51,825 bases of DNA from Flavobacterium sp. ASV13. Its GTDB lineage: Bacteria > Bacteroidota > Bacteroidia > Flavobacteriales > Flavobacteriaceae. The stretch spans positions 1 through 51,825 of the forward strand of contig NZ_JQJY01000011.1 of NCBI RefSeq assembly GCF_000745775.1, read 5' to 3'. Positions 17,909-25,509 of the stretch are shown piece by piece. Position numbers and translations under genes: made by a program. Every line of letters begins with the position of its first letter. Within the stretch, counting starts at the first letter, position 1. Under the pieces are notes generated by a model. It saw only the letters and a list, made by a program, of their open reading frames with translations, was not told where the DNA came from and did no database searches.

Positions 17909-19681
17909 ATGGAAGTATATCATAATAAAGTCACACACTTTTCCAATATTTATAATAAAATCAATAAAAGATACAACAGCATCAGTATTTTACGTCTGTT
18001 AACAGTTTTTCTTTGTTTGTTTATGTTGTTTTATTACATCAAAACCAATGATTTGCTGTATGTCGTAGTAGCTTTTTTATCTTTTGTTGGTTTTATTTTT
18101 TTAATGAAAATCCACACTAAATTATCTTTTCAAAAACAACTCACAACGGCTCTTTTAAAAATCAATGAAAATGAGATTTCGTATTTAAAAAGAGAAAAAA
18201 TACCTTTTGAAAACGGAATAGAATTCAATGATTTTCACCATCCATACGCTTATGATCTGGATATTTTTGGCGATCATTCTTTATTTCAAAATTTAAATAG
18301 AACTGCGACATTTATCGGAAAAAAGACATTGGCAAATCAATTGCTGCATCTTCTTCCAAATGAGATTATTTTAGAAAATCAAAAAGCTATTGATGAACTT
18401 AAAACTAAGATCGACTGGCGCCAGGATTTTTTAGCATTGGCAACTGTCAGTTCTGAAAGTAAGTATTCATACGATTCTATAATTCATTGGAGTTCATTTA
18501 AAAACAATTCATTGCCTAAAGTTTTAGTTTTACTATCATTCGCAATGCCAGCTTTGTTTTTTGGAGTATTATTCGCTTATTTTATTACTTCAAAAACAAT
18601 TTTATTGTCATATCTAACTTATATTTTCATTGCCAATATGATTGTTTTAGGACAGTCAATAAAGAGAATCAAATCAGAAATTGCGCAGGCGGATAATGTT
18701 GATAAAATAATTAAGCAATACGGTTTGTTGGTTGAAAAAATTGAATCGGAAAAATTTGAGTCTAAGAAATTAATCGAATTACAGCAACAACTGATTTCTA
18801 AAAATATTCCTGCTAGTGCACATTTAAAACAATTGTCTGAATTGTTTTCAAGAATGGACACCATTAATAATTTTGTTACAGCAACTGTTTTTAATGGAAC
18901 TTTTTTGTTTAATCTTCATGTTCTGAAAGCGCTTTTAAAATGGAAAGAAGATTATTCGCATGAACTTGAAAATTGGATTGCTATTATTGGCGAATTTGAA
19001 GCTTTAAATAGTTTGGCAAATTTGGCTTATAATAATCCTGATTTTGTATTTCCAGAAATTAACTCGGAATATAAAATTGAATTTAAAAACTTAAGCCATC
19101 CGTTATTAAATCCAAACAGCAGAGTAGGGAATGATACTTATTTTTATCCAGAATCGTATGTGATTTTAACAGGATCTAATATGTCTGGAAAAAGTACTTT
19201 TTTGAGAAGTTTGGGTGTCAATATGGTTTTAGGTGGAATTGGTTCAGTTGTTTGTGCTTCAGAAGCTAATATTCATCCACTTCCAGTTTTGGTTTCAATG
19301 CGATTATCAGATTCTTTGGCAGATAGCGAATCGTACTTTTTTGCAGAAATTAAACGTTTAAAGCAAATTATGGATGCGCTGGAAGAACGTCCGGCATTTG
19401 TTTTATTGGATGAAATTTTAAGAGGAACAAATTCTGATGACAAACGAAACGGAACGATTGAAGTGGTTAAAAAAATAATAGCGAAGAATGCCATAGGAGC
19501 AATTGCAACACATGATATTGAAGTTTGTTTGACAACTAACGAATTTCCAAATATTTTAAAAAATCAATGCTTTGAAGTTGAAATCCAAAACAATGAATTG
19601 CATTTTGATTACAAATTGAGAAACGGAATTTGCAAAAATAAAAGCGCGACTTTCCTAATGCAGAAAATGGGAGTTATTTAA
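17909..19681 (+). CDS. Membrane-anchored MutS-related ATPase
   Basis: 590 residues, much shorter than MutS (~850) and without the mismatch-recognition N-terminus or the Smr tail of MutS2. Two hydrophobic helices near residues 28-70 and a second hydrophobic pair near 205-250 indicate a membrane protein, unusual for the superfamily. A helical lever/core region precedes the C-terminal ATPase: Walker A TGSNMSGKST (~420), Walker B FVLLDEILRGTNSDD (~500) and the late ATHDIE motif, all intact. This architecture is a recurrent Bacteroidota subfamily of unknown substrate, often named only MutS-related protein. ATP-dependent clamp activity is implied by the motifs; a mismatch repair role is not supported. 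Confidence 0.85.
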   Translation: MEVYHNKVTHFSNIYNKINKRYNSISILRLLTVFLCLFMLFYYIKTNDLLYVVVAFLSFVGFIFLMKIHTKLSFQKQLTTALLKINENEISYLKREKIPFENGIEFNDFHHPYAYDLDIFGDHSLFQNLNRTATFIGKKTLANQLLHLLPNEIILENQKAIDELKTKIDWRQDFLALATVSSESKYSYDSIIHWSSFKNNSLPKVLVLLSFAMPALFFGVLFAYFITSKTILLSYLTYIFIANMIVLGQSIKRIKSEIAQADNVDKIIKQYGLLVEKIESEKFESKKLIELQQQLISKNIPASAHLKQLSELFSRMDTINNFVTATVFNGTFLFNLHVLKALLKWKEDYSHELENWIAIIGEFEALNSLANLAYNNPDFVFPEINSEYKIEFKNLSHPLLNPNSRVGNDTYFYPESYVILTGSNMSGKSTFLRSLGVNMVLGGIGSVVCASEANIHPLPVLVSMRLSDSLADSESYFFAEIKRLKQIMDALEERPAFVLLDEILRGTNSDDKRNGTIEVVKKIIAKNAIGAIATHDIEVCLTTNEFPNILKNQCFEVEIQNNELHFDYKLRNGICKNKSATFLMQKMGVI

Positions 19682-19719
19682 GTCTCAGCAATTTTTGTAT
19701 TTTGAAGTTTAATTATAAT

Positions 19720-19755
19720 AAAAATGGCTGAAGAAATCATTCTTCAGCCATTTTT
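19720..19755. terminator. Bidirectional terminator, 16-bp perfect stem
   Basis: Arms 19720-19735 and 19740-19755 (AAAAATGGCTGAAGAA and complement), loop ATCA, A run on the left and T run on the right. Shared by the convergent MutS-like gene and the gene ending at 19761. Confidence 0.88.
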
Positions 19756-19760
19756 TTGTT

Positions 19761-20744
19761 TTACAAATGAGATTTTATATAGTCAATAATCTCTTGTATT
19801 ATTTTGTCTATTTCGCTTTCTTCGGCATTAAATAATGTGCCGTCAAAATATCTGGCGTGAGTTCCTTCGCCAGTTGGAGATCCATGATGTGCATCAATTG
19901 ATTTTCGCCAGTATTCTGCATGATTTTTCCATTCTTCGGTGTTTACCAAAGCAGGTTCAACAAACCAAAGATTCCAGGATAATACATTTCCAGGCTGAAG
20001 CATATTGCCAGAAGCCAGGTTAAAGGCTTTCATGATTAGCTCGTTAAATCCGTCTACAATTTCATCTTTTGTTTTTTTAATATCACCAATTTCTACCGCT
20101 ATGTATCCTGTTGTGTAAGATTCAGCTTCATGAAGTGCAAATGCCGGATTTTTGAATTCAGGTGAAATTCCTTTATTTACCGGAAAAATAGGTTGCTTAG
20201 GATTTCCGGGATCATAAGTGATTACACGAATGGCATTTTCCTTATCTAATGGGAATTTTGGCAGACTGTATCGTAGTAAAGGCCAAATTTCTTTTATTTT
20301 GTCACCCTGATGTTCACTTGGCGTAAACCAGATTTTACCTTCAACGGTCATGTCTAAGGCCAGTTCTTTGGTGTTTTCGTCAACCCAGCCTCTTTGTCCG
20401 GTAACAGTTACTTCGACATTCAAGCAAATTTCATCTTTAAGCCAAATTCCTTGTTGCGGACAAATAACAGAATAAACTCTTCCTTCATCAGTATATCCCA
20501 CTCGGGAAATGTATGGAGCAAACTGCTGATAACATCTTTTGGTATCTGGAAAGCCTTTTAAAGTTTCCCAGCTAAATTCTGGCCATTTTACCCCAAGCTG
20601 ACGCTGAAGAAAATTAATATTGTCCATATTGCCTAACATTGGCAAAGAGGATAAATCGCGGGTAGGGTATCTCATAGGAGAATTTGCAGGTGGGAATCCG
20701 CCAACCCATCCGTTTGGGATGCATGAATCTTGATTTTTTTCCAT
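19761..20744 (-). CDS. Protein of unknown function, 327 residues
   Basis: I do not recognise this family. It has no signal peptide or membrane segment and looks like a soluble globular protein rich in Trp, Pro and Gly. Its start, CIPNGWVGGFPPANSP, is followed by a beta-rich middle (VEVTVTGQRGW, TVEGKIWFTPSEHQGD) and a C-terminal part with the conserved-looking stretches WNLWFVEPALV, DAHHGSPTGEGTHARYFDG and an amphipathic last helix. The acidic and His residues in DAHHGSP could be functional. It stands alone between terminators: its 3' end shares the hairpin with the MutS-like gene, and 227 bases separate its start from the amidohydrolase gene. Coding is supported by the clean full-length frame. 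Confidence 0.75.
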   Translation of the reverse strand: MEKNQDSCIPNGWVGGFPPANSPMRYPTRDLSSLPMLGNMDNINFLQRQLGVKWPEFSWETLKGFPDTKRCYQQFAPYISRVGYTDEGRVYSVICPQQGIWLKDEICLNVEVTVTGQRGWVDENTKELALDMTVEGKIWFTPSEHQGDKIKEIWPLLRYSLPKFPLDKENAIRVITYDPGNPKQPIFPVNKGISPEFKNPAFALHEAESYTTGYIAVEIGDIKKTKDEIVDGFNELIMKAFNLASGNMLQPGNVLSWNLWFVEPALVNTEEWKNHAEYWRKSIDAHHGSPTGEGTHARYFDGTLFNAEESEIDKIIQEIIDYIKSHL

Positions 20745-20894
20745 TGTTTTGTGGTTGTTTATATTTGATCTTGTAAAGCTAATATCATGTATAATCTTAC
20801 AATAGAGTAGAACTACCTGTTTTTAAATATTTGCAAATCAATAGAATAAGGAAAATGTTATTCGTTGCTGCTTAAAAGTTCTTTGCAAAAAAAA

Positions 20895-20921
20895 AATCCC
20901 GATTCATTCAGAATCGGGATT
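20895..20921 (-). terminator. Terminator of the amidohydrolase gene
   Basis: 11-bp stem (20895-20905 with 20911-20921, AATCCCGATTC and complement), 5-base loop, then a U tract on the leftward transcript from the A run ending at 20896. The rest of 20745-20971 shows nothing clear. Confidence 0.85.
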
Positions 20922-20971
20922 CTAAATAATTAACTATATGTAGGTTTGTTTAATAATTTGAAATAAACAAG

Positions 20972-22315
20972 TTAATAAACAATATTTCCGTTGTGAATAA
21001 GCATTTTTGGAGGTGACATTCTTGAAACAGCTTCAGCAGAGCAGCTGGCTTTCAAAAAAACTAAATCAGCTTTGTCACCCGCTTTTGGCCATTGCTGAGT
21101 TCCTTTGTCATCTAAAGGAATTGGACCAGAAGTTGCTAGTTTCAGCATTCGCGATAAGTTAAATTCTGTCACTTGCCCATATAATTGTGCTGCAAGATTG
21201 GCTTTTTGCAAAACACTTCCTGTTCCAAATGTATTCCAATGATCAATTATGCTGTCGTTTCCGGTCATTACATTTACACCAGCTTTCATTAAAGTTGGAA
21301 TTGGCATTACCAAATTTCCAAAAGGAATTGTAGAAACAATACCAATTTGAGCAGCACTTAATTTTTCTGCCATTTCTTCCTGTTTGGCTTTTTCTAATTT
21401 TCCGAGAGCAAAGCAGTGGCTTAAAAAAGTCTTTCCTTTTAAGTTTGTATTTTCGTTTACTTTCGCAATTAGATATTCTATTGTTTTTACTCCCGATTCT
21501 CCAGATTCATGTAAATGAATATCAATTCCTTTATTATTGTCTAATGCTAATTGTACTGTAAAATCAATTGTTTTTTCAATGGATCCGTCAATCGAAAAAG
21601 GATCAAGTCCGCCAATGAAATCAATATCCATTTTCGCAGCTTCTTTCAAATACGGAACTGAATCAGTATAAAAGACGCCATGTTGCGGAAAAGCAACTAA
21701 TTCTGCACCAAAAGTATTTTTTTTGTTTTCTAAAGCTTTTTGTAAATTTTTTAAAGATTGCAATTTTGAAGTTGGCTCAATATTTACGTGGCTTCGTGCA
21801 AATGAAGTTCCGTGCGATTGGAGTAACTCAATTATTTTTTCAGCTTTTTGAGTGGAGTTTTTAAGCAAATCAGGTAAAATTTGCTGTTCTAGCGCAATCA
21901 TTCCTTTTACGCCTCCAGTTCTCTTTTTTACGGCATGCCAGTCATCATAAAAAGTTTTGTCCAAATGAATGTGCATATCACGGAAGGAAGGAAGCATCAA
22001 AAAGCCTTTTGCATCAATAGCTTGTGCATTTGGTTTATTTGCTGAAATTGATTTGATTTTTCCGTCGCTGATTTCAACGCAGAATAATTCTGTTTTAGTA
22101 CGAACGACTTCGCCTTCTTCGTATTCGAAACCAGTTTCTAACCTAACATTTTTTAAAGTGAAATTTTTGCCTGAAGCAATATTTATATTTGAATTTGTTT
22201 CAGAAATTGTAGAAGCTGCTGCAGAATTTATAAAACCTGAACCAACTGCAAGTCCGGCAACGCCTAAAACTGAATTTCTTAAAAAATCTTTACGAGTAAT
22301 ATCGGAGTTTTTCAT
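20972..22315 (-). CDS. Amidohydrolase of the CodA (cytosine deaminase)-like group, probably exported
   Basis: 447 residues counted from the internal ATG at 22315; the frame stays open to 22348, but the later start puts TRKDFLRNS at the N-terminus followed by a hydrophobic stretch and AAAS, a Tat-like signal with RK in place of RR. The metal-dependent hydrolase core shows DMHIHLDKTF (first metal His pair, ~105), SHVNIEP, IDIHLHESGES, LSHCFALG and TGNDSIIDHWNTFGTG (the late Asp), the same order as in CodA. The substrate is not evident: a cytosine-like ring, another cyclic amide or an N-acyl compound are all possible. It is last in the leftward group DsbA-like, AraC, amidohydrolase, and has a promoter-like TACTTTTG of its own. 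Confidence 0.85.
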   Translation of the reverse strand: MKNSDITRKDFLRNSVLGVAGLAVGSGFINSAAASTISETNSNINIASGKNFTLKNVRLETGFEYEEGEVVRTKTELFCVEISDGKIKSISANKPNAQAIDAKGFLMLPSFRDMHIHLDKTFYDDWHAVKKRTGGVKGMIALEQQILPDLLKNSTQKAEKIIELLQSHGTSFARSHVNIEPTSKLQSLKNLQKALENKKNTFGAELVAFPQHGVFYTDSVPYLKEAAKMDIDFIGGLDPFSIDGSIEKTIDFTVQLALDNNKGIDIHLHESGESGVKTIEYLIAKVNENTNLKGKTFLSHCFALGKLEKAKQEEMAEKLSAAQIGIVSTIPFGNLVMPIPTLMKAGVNVMTGNDSIIDHWNTFGTGSVLQKANLAAQLYGQVTEFNLSRMLKLATSGPIPLDDKGTQQWPKAGDKADLVFLKASCSAEAVSRMSPPKMLIHNGNIVY

Positions 22316-22332
22316 ACGAAGTAATTTGTATA

Positions 22333-22359
22333 CAAAAGTAAACTTCATATAAATATCAA
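22333..22359 (-). promoter_or_regulatory. Probable promoter of the amidohydrolase gene
   Basis: On the - strand TTG (22359-22357), 16 bases, then TACTTTTG (22340-22333), a match to TAnnTTTG; 17 bases remain to the chosen ATG. The spacer is slightly shorter than the usual 18-20. This site supports the 22315 start over the longer frame. Confidence 0.5.
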
Positions 22360-22391
22360 GAATAGAAAATTTATCTCAAGGCTTGAAAGAT

Positions 22392-23255
22392 TTATAACTG
22401 CTCGCGGAAAAGAGTGGGTGTGATTCCGGTTTGAGTTTTAAAGAAATTTGAAAAGTAGGCGTGATCTACAAAACCTAATTCAAAGGCAATTTCTTTAATT
22501 GAAAGAGTTGTCGCTTTCAAATGTCGCTTAGATTCCAGAACAATTCGTTGCTGAATTAATTGAGTCGCTGAAATTTTTAAATGTTTCTTGCAGAGAATAT
22601 TTAGATAGTTGGCTGAAATATGAAGTTTTGCAGCGTAAAAGGAAACTAATTTCTCTTCCTTGAAATGATTATCAATTAATCCCTGAAACTTTGCAATTCG
22701 AGGTTCTGTTTGATAAATATCATGATCTGTAAATATTTTTGCAGCTTCTTTGCTTATGATAGATGCAATAACTGCGGTACGAGAACTAATCAATTCCTGA
22801 AGGCAATCTTCATTTTCAAGTTCATTCTTTATTGCATCAAATTCGTAATGCAAAAGATTATAAGATTCCTGACTAAGCTCAATCACGGGATGATTGTGAT
22901 ATTGGGCAAATGAAAATCTAAAACTGCTAGAAAAGCTTTCAAAGAAATCTCTGCCAATCATTAGTTGGTAACCTGTAGTTTCAGGTTCGATATTCCATTT
23001 GTGCACTTGTCCAGGAAAAAGCAAATGAATTTGATGGTTACCAATTTTATAATCTATAAAGTCAATATTGTGAACGCCTTTTGCCAGATCAAAAAGTACA
23101 ATAATAAAAAAATCGTGCTGATGTGGTTTATGAATATGACGTTCGCCATGCAATTCATTAAACAAAAGCTGATCGTTATATCTGCTTTGGTCTTTTTTGA
23201 ATTCCTGAAGTCCAATAAGCGGAATATTTTGGTCTTTTTTGATTGGCATCGGCAA
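22392..23255 (-). CDS. AraC-family transcriptional regulator
   Basis: 287 residues. An N-terminal cupin-like sensor (about 30-130, with HIHKPHQHDFFIIVLF and the loop HLLFPGQVHKW) is followed by a C-terminal pair of helix-turn-helices (about 190-287). The first HTH contains AAKLHISANYLNILCKK; the second ends with the AraC signature IAFELGFVDHAYFSNFFK and TGITPTLFR. The next gene leftward is the amidohydrolase, which it probably regulates, perhaps in response to that enzyme's substrate. It starts 21 bases after the DsbA-like gene, so the two are likely cotranscribed. Confidence 0.92.
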   Translation of the reverse strand: MPMPIKKDQNIPLIGLQEFKKDQSRYNDQLLFNELHGERHIHKPHQHDFFIIVLFDLAKGVHNIDFIDYKIGNHQIHLLFPGQVHKWNIEPETTGYQLMIGRDFFESFSSSFRFSFAQYHNHPVIELSQESYNLLHYEFDAIKNELENEDCLQELISSRTAVIASIISKEAAKIFTDHDIYQTEPRIAKFQGLIDNHFKEEKLVSFYAAKLHISANYLNILCKKHLKISATQLIQQRIVLESKRHLKATTLSIKEIAFELGFVDHAYFSNFFKTQTGITPTLFREQL

Positions 23256-23276
23256 GAAACAAAACAGTTATAAAGA

Positions 23277-23906
23277 TTACTTCAGAACTTCATTAATCGT
23301 ATTTACAAATGCTTCAACAGGTTGAGCGCCAGAAATGGCATATTTTCTATCAAAAACAAAAAACGGAACGCCTTGCACGCCAATTTCTTGTGCTTCTTTG
23401 ATATCATGATGAACATCTTGTAGATATAAATCTTCGTTTTGTAAAACTTCCAGAATTTCCTCTTTTTTCAAACCAGCTTTTTCTCCAAGTTCCAATAAAG
23501 TTGGACCATCATTTAAGTCGCGGCCTTCGGTGAAATAAGCGCTGAAAAAGATTTCTTCCATTTCATCGCCAAGATTTTTGGTTTTAGCCAAATGTATAAT
23601 ACGATGTGCTTCAAGGGAATTTGAAATGATGGCTTTTTCAAAATGATAGTCTAAACCAACGCTTTTTGCGCGTTCTGTGACGCTTTTGTGCATTTCGATA
23701 GATTGTTCAACTGACATGCCTTTTCGCTCGGCTAAAAACGTGAAAACATCTTTTCCGGATTGTGGTGTAATAGTTGGATCGAGCTGAAAGCTTTTCCATT
23801 CAATTTCAAACTCATTTTCTGGAAATTTTGCCAAAGCTGATTCCAATTGTCTTTTCCCGATATAACAAAACGGACACATGATGTCCGACCAAATTTCTAT
23901 TTTCAT
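23277..23906 (-). CDS. Cytoplasmic DsbA-family oxidoreductase (FrnE-like)
   Basis: 209 residues, thioredoxin fold with the helical insertion of the DsbA/2-hydroxychromene isomerase group. The active site CPFC is at residues 11-14 (SDIMCPFCYIGKRQLE) and the cis-proline loop is GVQGVPFFVFD near 177. There is no signal peptide, so it acts in the cytoplasm, like FrnE, as a dithiol oxidoreductase or a polyketide-type isomerase relative. First gene of the DsbA-AraC-amidohydrolase group. The ATG lies only four bases after a TAACTTTG box. Confidence 0.92.
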   Translation of the reverse strand: MKIEIWSDIMCPFCYIGKRQLESALAKFPENEFEIEWKSFQLDPTITPQSGKDVFTFLAERKGMSVEQSIEMHKSVTERAKSVGLDYHFEKAIISNSLEAHRIIHLAKTKNLGDEMEEIFFSAYFTEGRDLNDGPTLLELGEKAGLKKEEILEVLQNEDLYLQDVHHDIKEAQEIGVQGVPFFVFDRKYAISGAQPVEAFVNTINEVLK

Positions 23907-23910
23907 TTTA

Positions 23911-23918
23911 CAAAGTTA
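23911..23918 (-). promoter_or_regulatory. -7 box of the DsbA-like gene (TAACTTTG), four bases from the ATG
   Basis: Exact TAnnTTTG with only four bases (TAAA) before the start codon, the same geometry as at mnmE. No clear -33 TTG is visible. Confidence 0.45.
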
Positions 23919-23943
23919 AAGAAAAATTTGTTTCAGGTTTGAA

Positions 23944-24128
23944 GTTTCAGGTTTCAGGTTGAATGGCTTGTGTGTAGTTTAACCGCAAAGTACGCAAAGT
24001 TTTCTTTGTTCAATATTGTGTTCACAAACGCAAAGTTCGCAAAGCTTTATCTAAAACTTTGCGAACTTTGCGTAAGCCTTAGCGTGCTTTGCGGTTAAAC
24101 TTGAAATTTGAAACCTGAAACCTGAAAC
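23944..24128. repeat. Nested composite palindrome (GTTTCAGG / CGCAAAG family)
   Basis: Three concentric inverted repeats: outer 23944-23960 with 24112-24128 (17 bp, perfect, built from two GTTTCAG units); middle 23976-23995 with 24082-24101 (20 bp, one mismatch, contains CCGCAAAG); inner 24028-24044 with 24057-24073 (17 bp, perfect). The whole can fold into one long arm. It fills most of the 378-base gap between the DsbA-like gene and dnaN; no coding sequence is seen there. Confidence 0.9.
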
Positions 24129-24147
24129 AAAATCTACCCCAAATAAA

Positions 24148-24180
24148 AAACCGCAAATCTTAAAAAAAGAATTGCGGTTT
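24148..24180 (-). terminator. Possible terminator downstream of dnaN
   Basis: 9-bp stem AAACCGCAA (24148-24156) with TTGCGGTTT (24172-24180), 15-base A-rich loop, then a U tract on the leftward strand. About 100 bases after the dnaN stop. Confidence 0.55.
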
Positions 24181-24284
24181 CTAGGTATAAAAAATGGTTG
24201 GTTAATAGCGATATTTTTTTTTACAATGATATGTCTTTAATTCGAAACTAAAAAAAATCCCTGTAACAAAAAGAAGTTTTGATG

Positions 24285-25403
24285 TTAACTATTTAACATT
24301 ACAGGCATTACCAGCATTGTTACTGTTTCGCCTTCTTCAAGACCATCAACAGGAGTAAGGATTCCAGCTCTGTTTGGTAATGACATTTCTAACATAATCA
24401 TGTCAGATTGTAAGTTAGTAAGCATCTCTGTTAAAAATCTTGAATTGAAACCAATTTGAAGATCATCTCCTTGATAATCACAAGTCAATCTTTCTTCAGC
24501 TTTGTTTGAGTAATCAATATCTTCGGCAGAAACATTTAATTCAGCTCCAGCGATTTTTAAACGAATTTGGTGTGTTGTTTTGTTTGAGAAAATCGCAACA
24601 CGACGAACAGAACTTAAAAATAAAGAACGGTCAATCATTAATTTGTTTGGATTTTCTTTTGGAATTACCGCTTCGTAATTTGGATATTTTCCGTCGATCA
24701 AACGACACATTAAGATATAATTGTCAAATGAGAAAGTCGCATTTGAATCGTTGTATTCAATTTTTACTTCAGCATCAGAACTTCCTAAAATACTTTTTAA
24801 GATATTTAAAGGCTTCTTTGGCATAATAAAATCAGCAACCTGAGATGCTTTTACATCTGTACGTGCATACTTTACTAATTTGTGAGCATCTGTAGCAACA
24901 AAAGTTAATCCTTCTGGTGAAAACTGGAAGAATACTCCAGACATTACCGGACGTAAATCATCATTTCCGGCAGCAAAAATAGTTTTGCTTACAGCAGTTG
25001 CCAAAACATCAGCAGGAACTAATGTTACAGATGGATCTTCCAAACTAACAGATTTTGGGAATTCTTCTCCAGCAGCATAAGCTAATGCATATTTCCCTGA
25101 ATTAGAACTAATTTCAACTGTATTGTTGTCTTCAACTGTAAAAGTTAAAGGCTGTTCTGGAAACGTTTTTAAAATTTCAAGCAAAAGTTTAGCTGGTACA
25201 GCAACGCTTCCTTTACTTTTAGAATCGATTGATAATGTAGCCGACATAGTAGTTTCAAGATCTGAAGCCGAAACTGTCAACGCATCATTGTCTAGTTCAA
25301 ATAAAAAGTTGTCTAAAATAGGCAACGTGTTGTTACTATTGATTACACTACCTAAAACTTGTAATTGTTTTAATAAGTACGAACTCGATACTATAAATTT
25401 CAT
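24285..25403 (-). CDS. dnaN: DNA polymerase III beta subunit (sliding clamp)
   Basis: Forms the ring-shaped dimer that tethers DNA polymerase to DNA. 372 residues, standard length, with three repeated clamp domains. Recognisable blocks are MKFIVSSSYLLKQLQVL at the start, LPILDNFLFEL (~28-38), ISSNSGKYALA (~96-106), MSGVFFQFSPEGLTFVATDAHKL (~157-179), DGKYPNYEAVIP (~237) and the C-terminal VMPVML, which forms part of the partner-binding pocket region. No dnaA is near. It follows gldG by 106 bases and has its own -7 box, so it is probably transcribed separately. Confidence 0.97.
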   Translation of the reverse strand: MKFIVSSSYLLKQLQVLGSVINSNNTLPILDNFLFELDNDALTVSASDLETTMSATLSIDSKSKGSVAVPAKLLLEILKTFPEQPLTFTVEDNNTVEISSNSGKYALAYAAGEEFPKSVSLEDPSVTLVPADVLATAVSKTIFAAGNDDLRPVMSGVFFQFSPEGLTFVATDAHKLVKYARTDVKASQVADFIMPKKPLNILKSILGSSDAEVKIEYNDSNATFSFDNYILMCRLIDGKYPNYEAVIPKENPNKLMIDRSLFLSSVRRVAIFSNKTTHQIRLKIAGAELNVSAEDIDYSNKAEERLTCDYQGDDLQIGFNSRFLTEMLTNLQSDMIMLEMSLPNRAGILTPVDGLEEGETVTMLVMPVMLNS

Positions 25404-25462
25404 CTGTTATATTTTATTTTTTGATGTATTCTTTAGGATTTGGGGTCTAAAGATAAGGATTA

Positions 25463-25470
25463 CAAATATA
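25463..25470 (-). promoter_or_regulatory. Possible -7 box (TATATTTG) of dnaN
   Basis: Exact TAnnTTTG about 60 bases before the ATG of dnaN. A convincing -33 TTG is not seen at the right distance. Confidence 0.35.
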
Positions 25471-25509
25471 TCGTAAACTATCTAAAGTATGACATTTTTT
25501 TATTAACAT

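Noticed and set aside
17909..19681. Canonical MutS or MutS2 mismatch repair protein
   Set aside because: Too short, no mismatch-binding or Smr domain, and hydrophobic helices are present.
24001..24075. CRISPR-like repeats (CGCAAAG units)
   Set aside because: The units are arranged as inverted repeats, not as regular direct repeats with spacers, and no cas gene is present.
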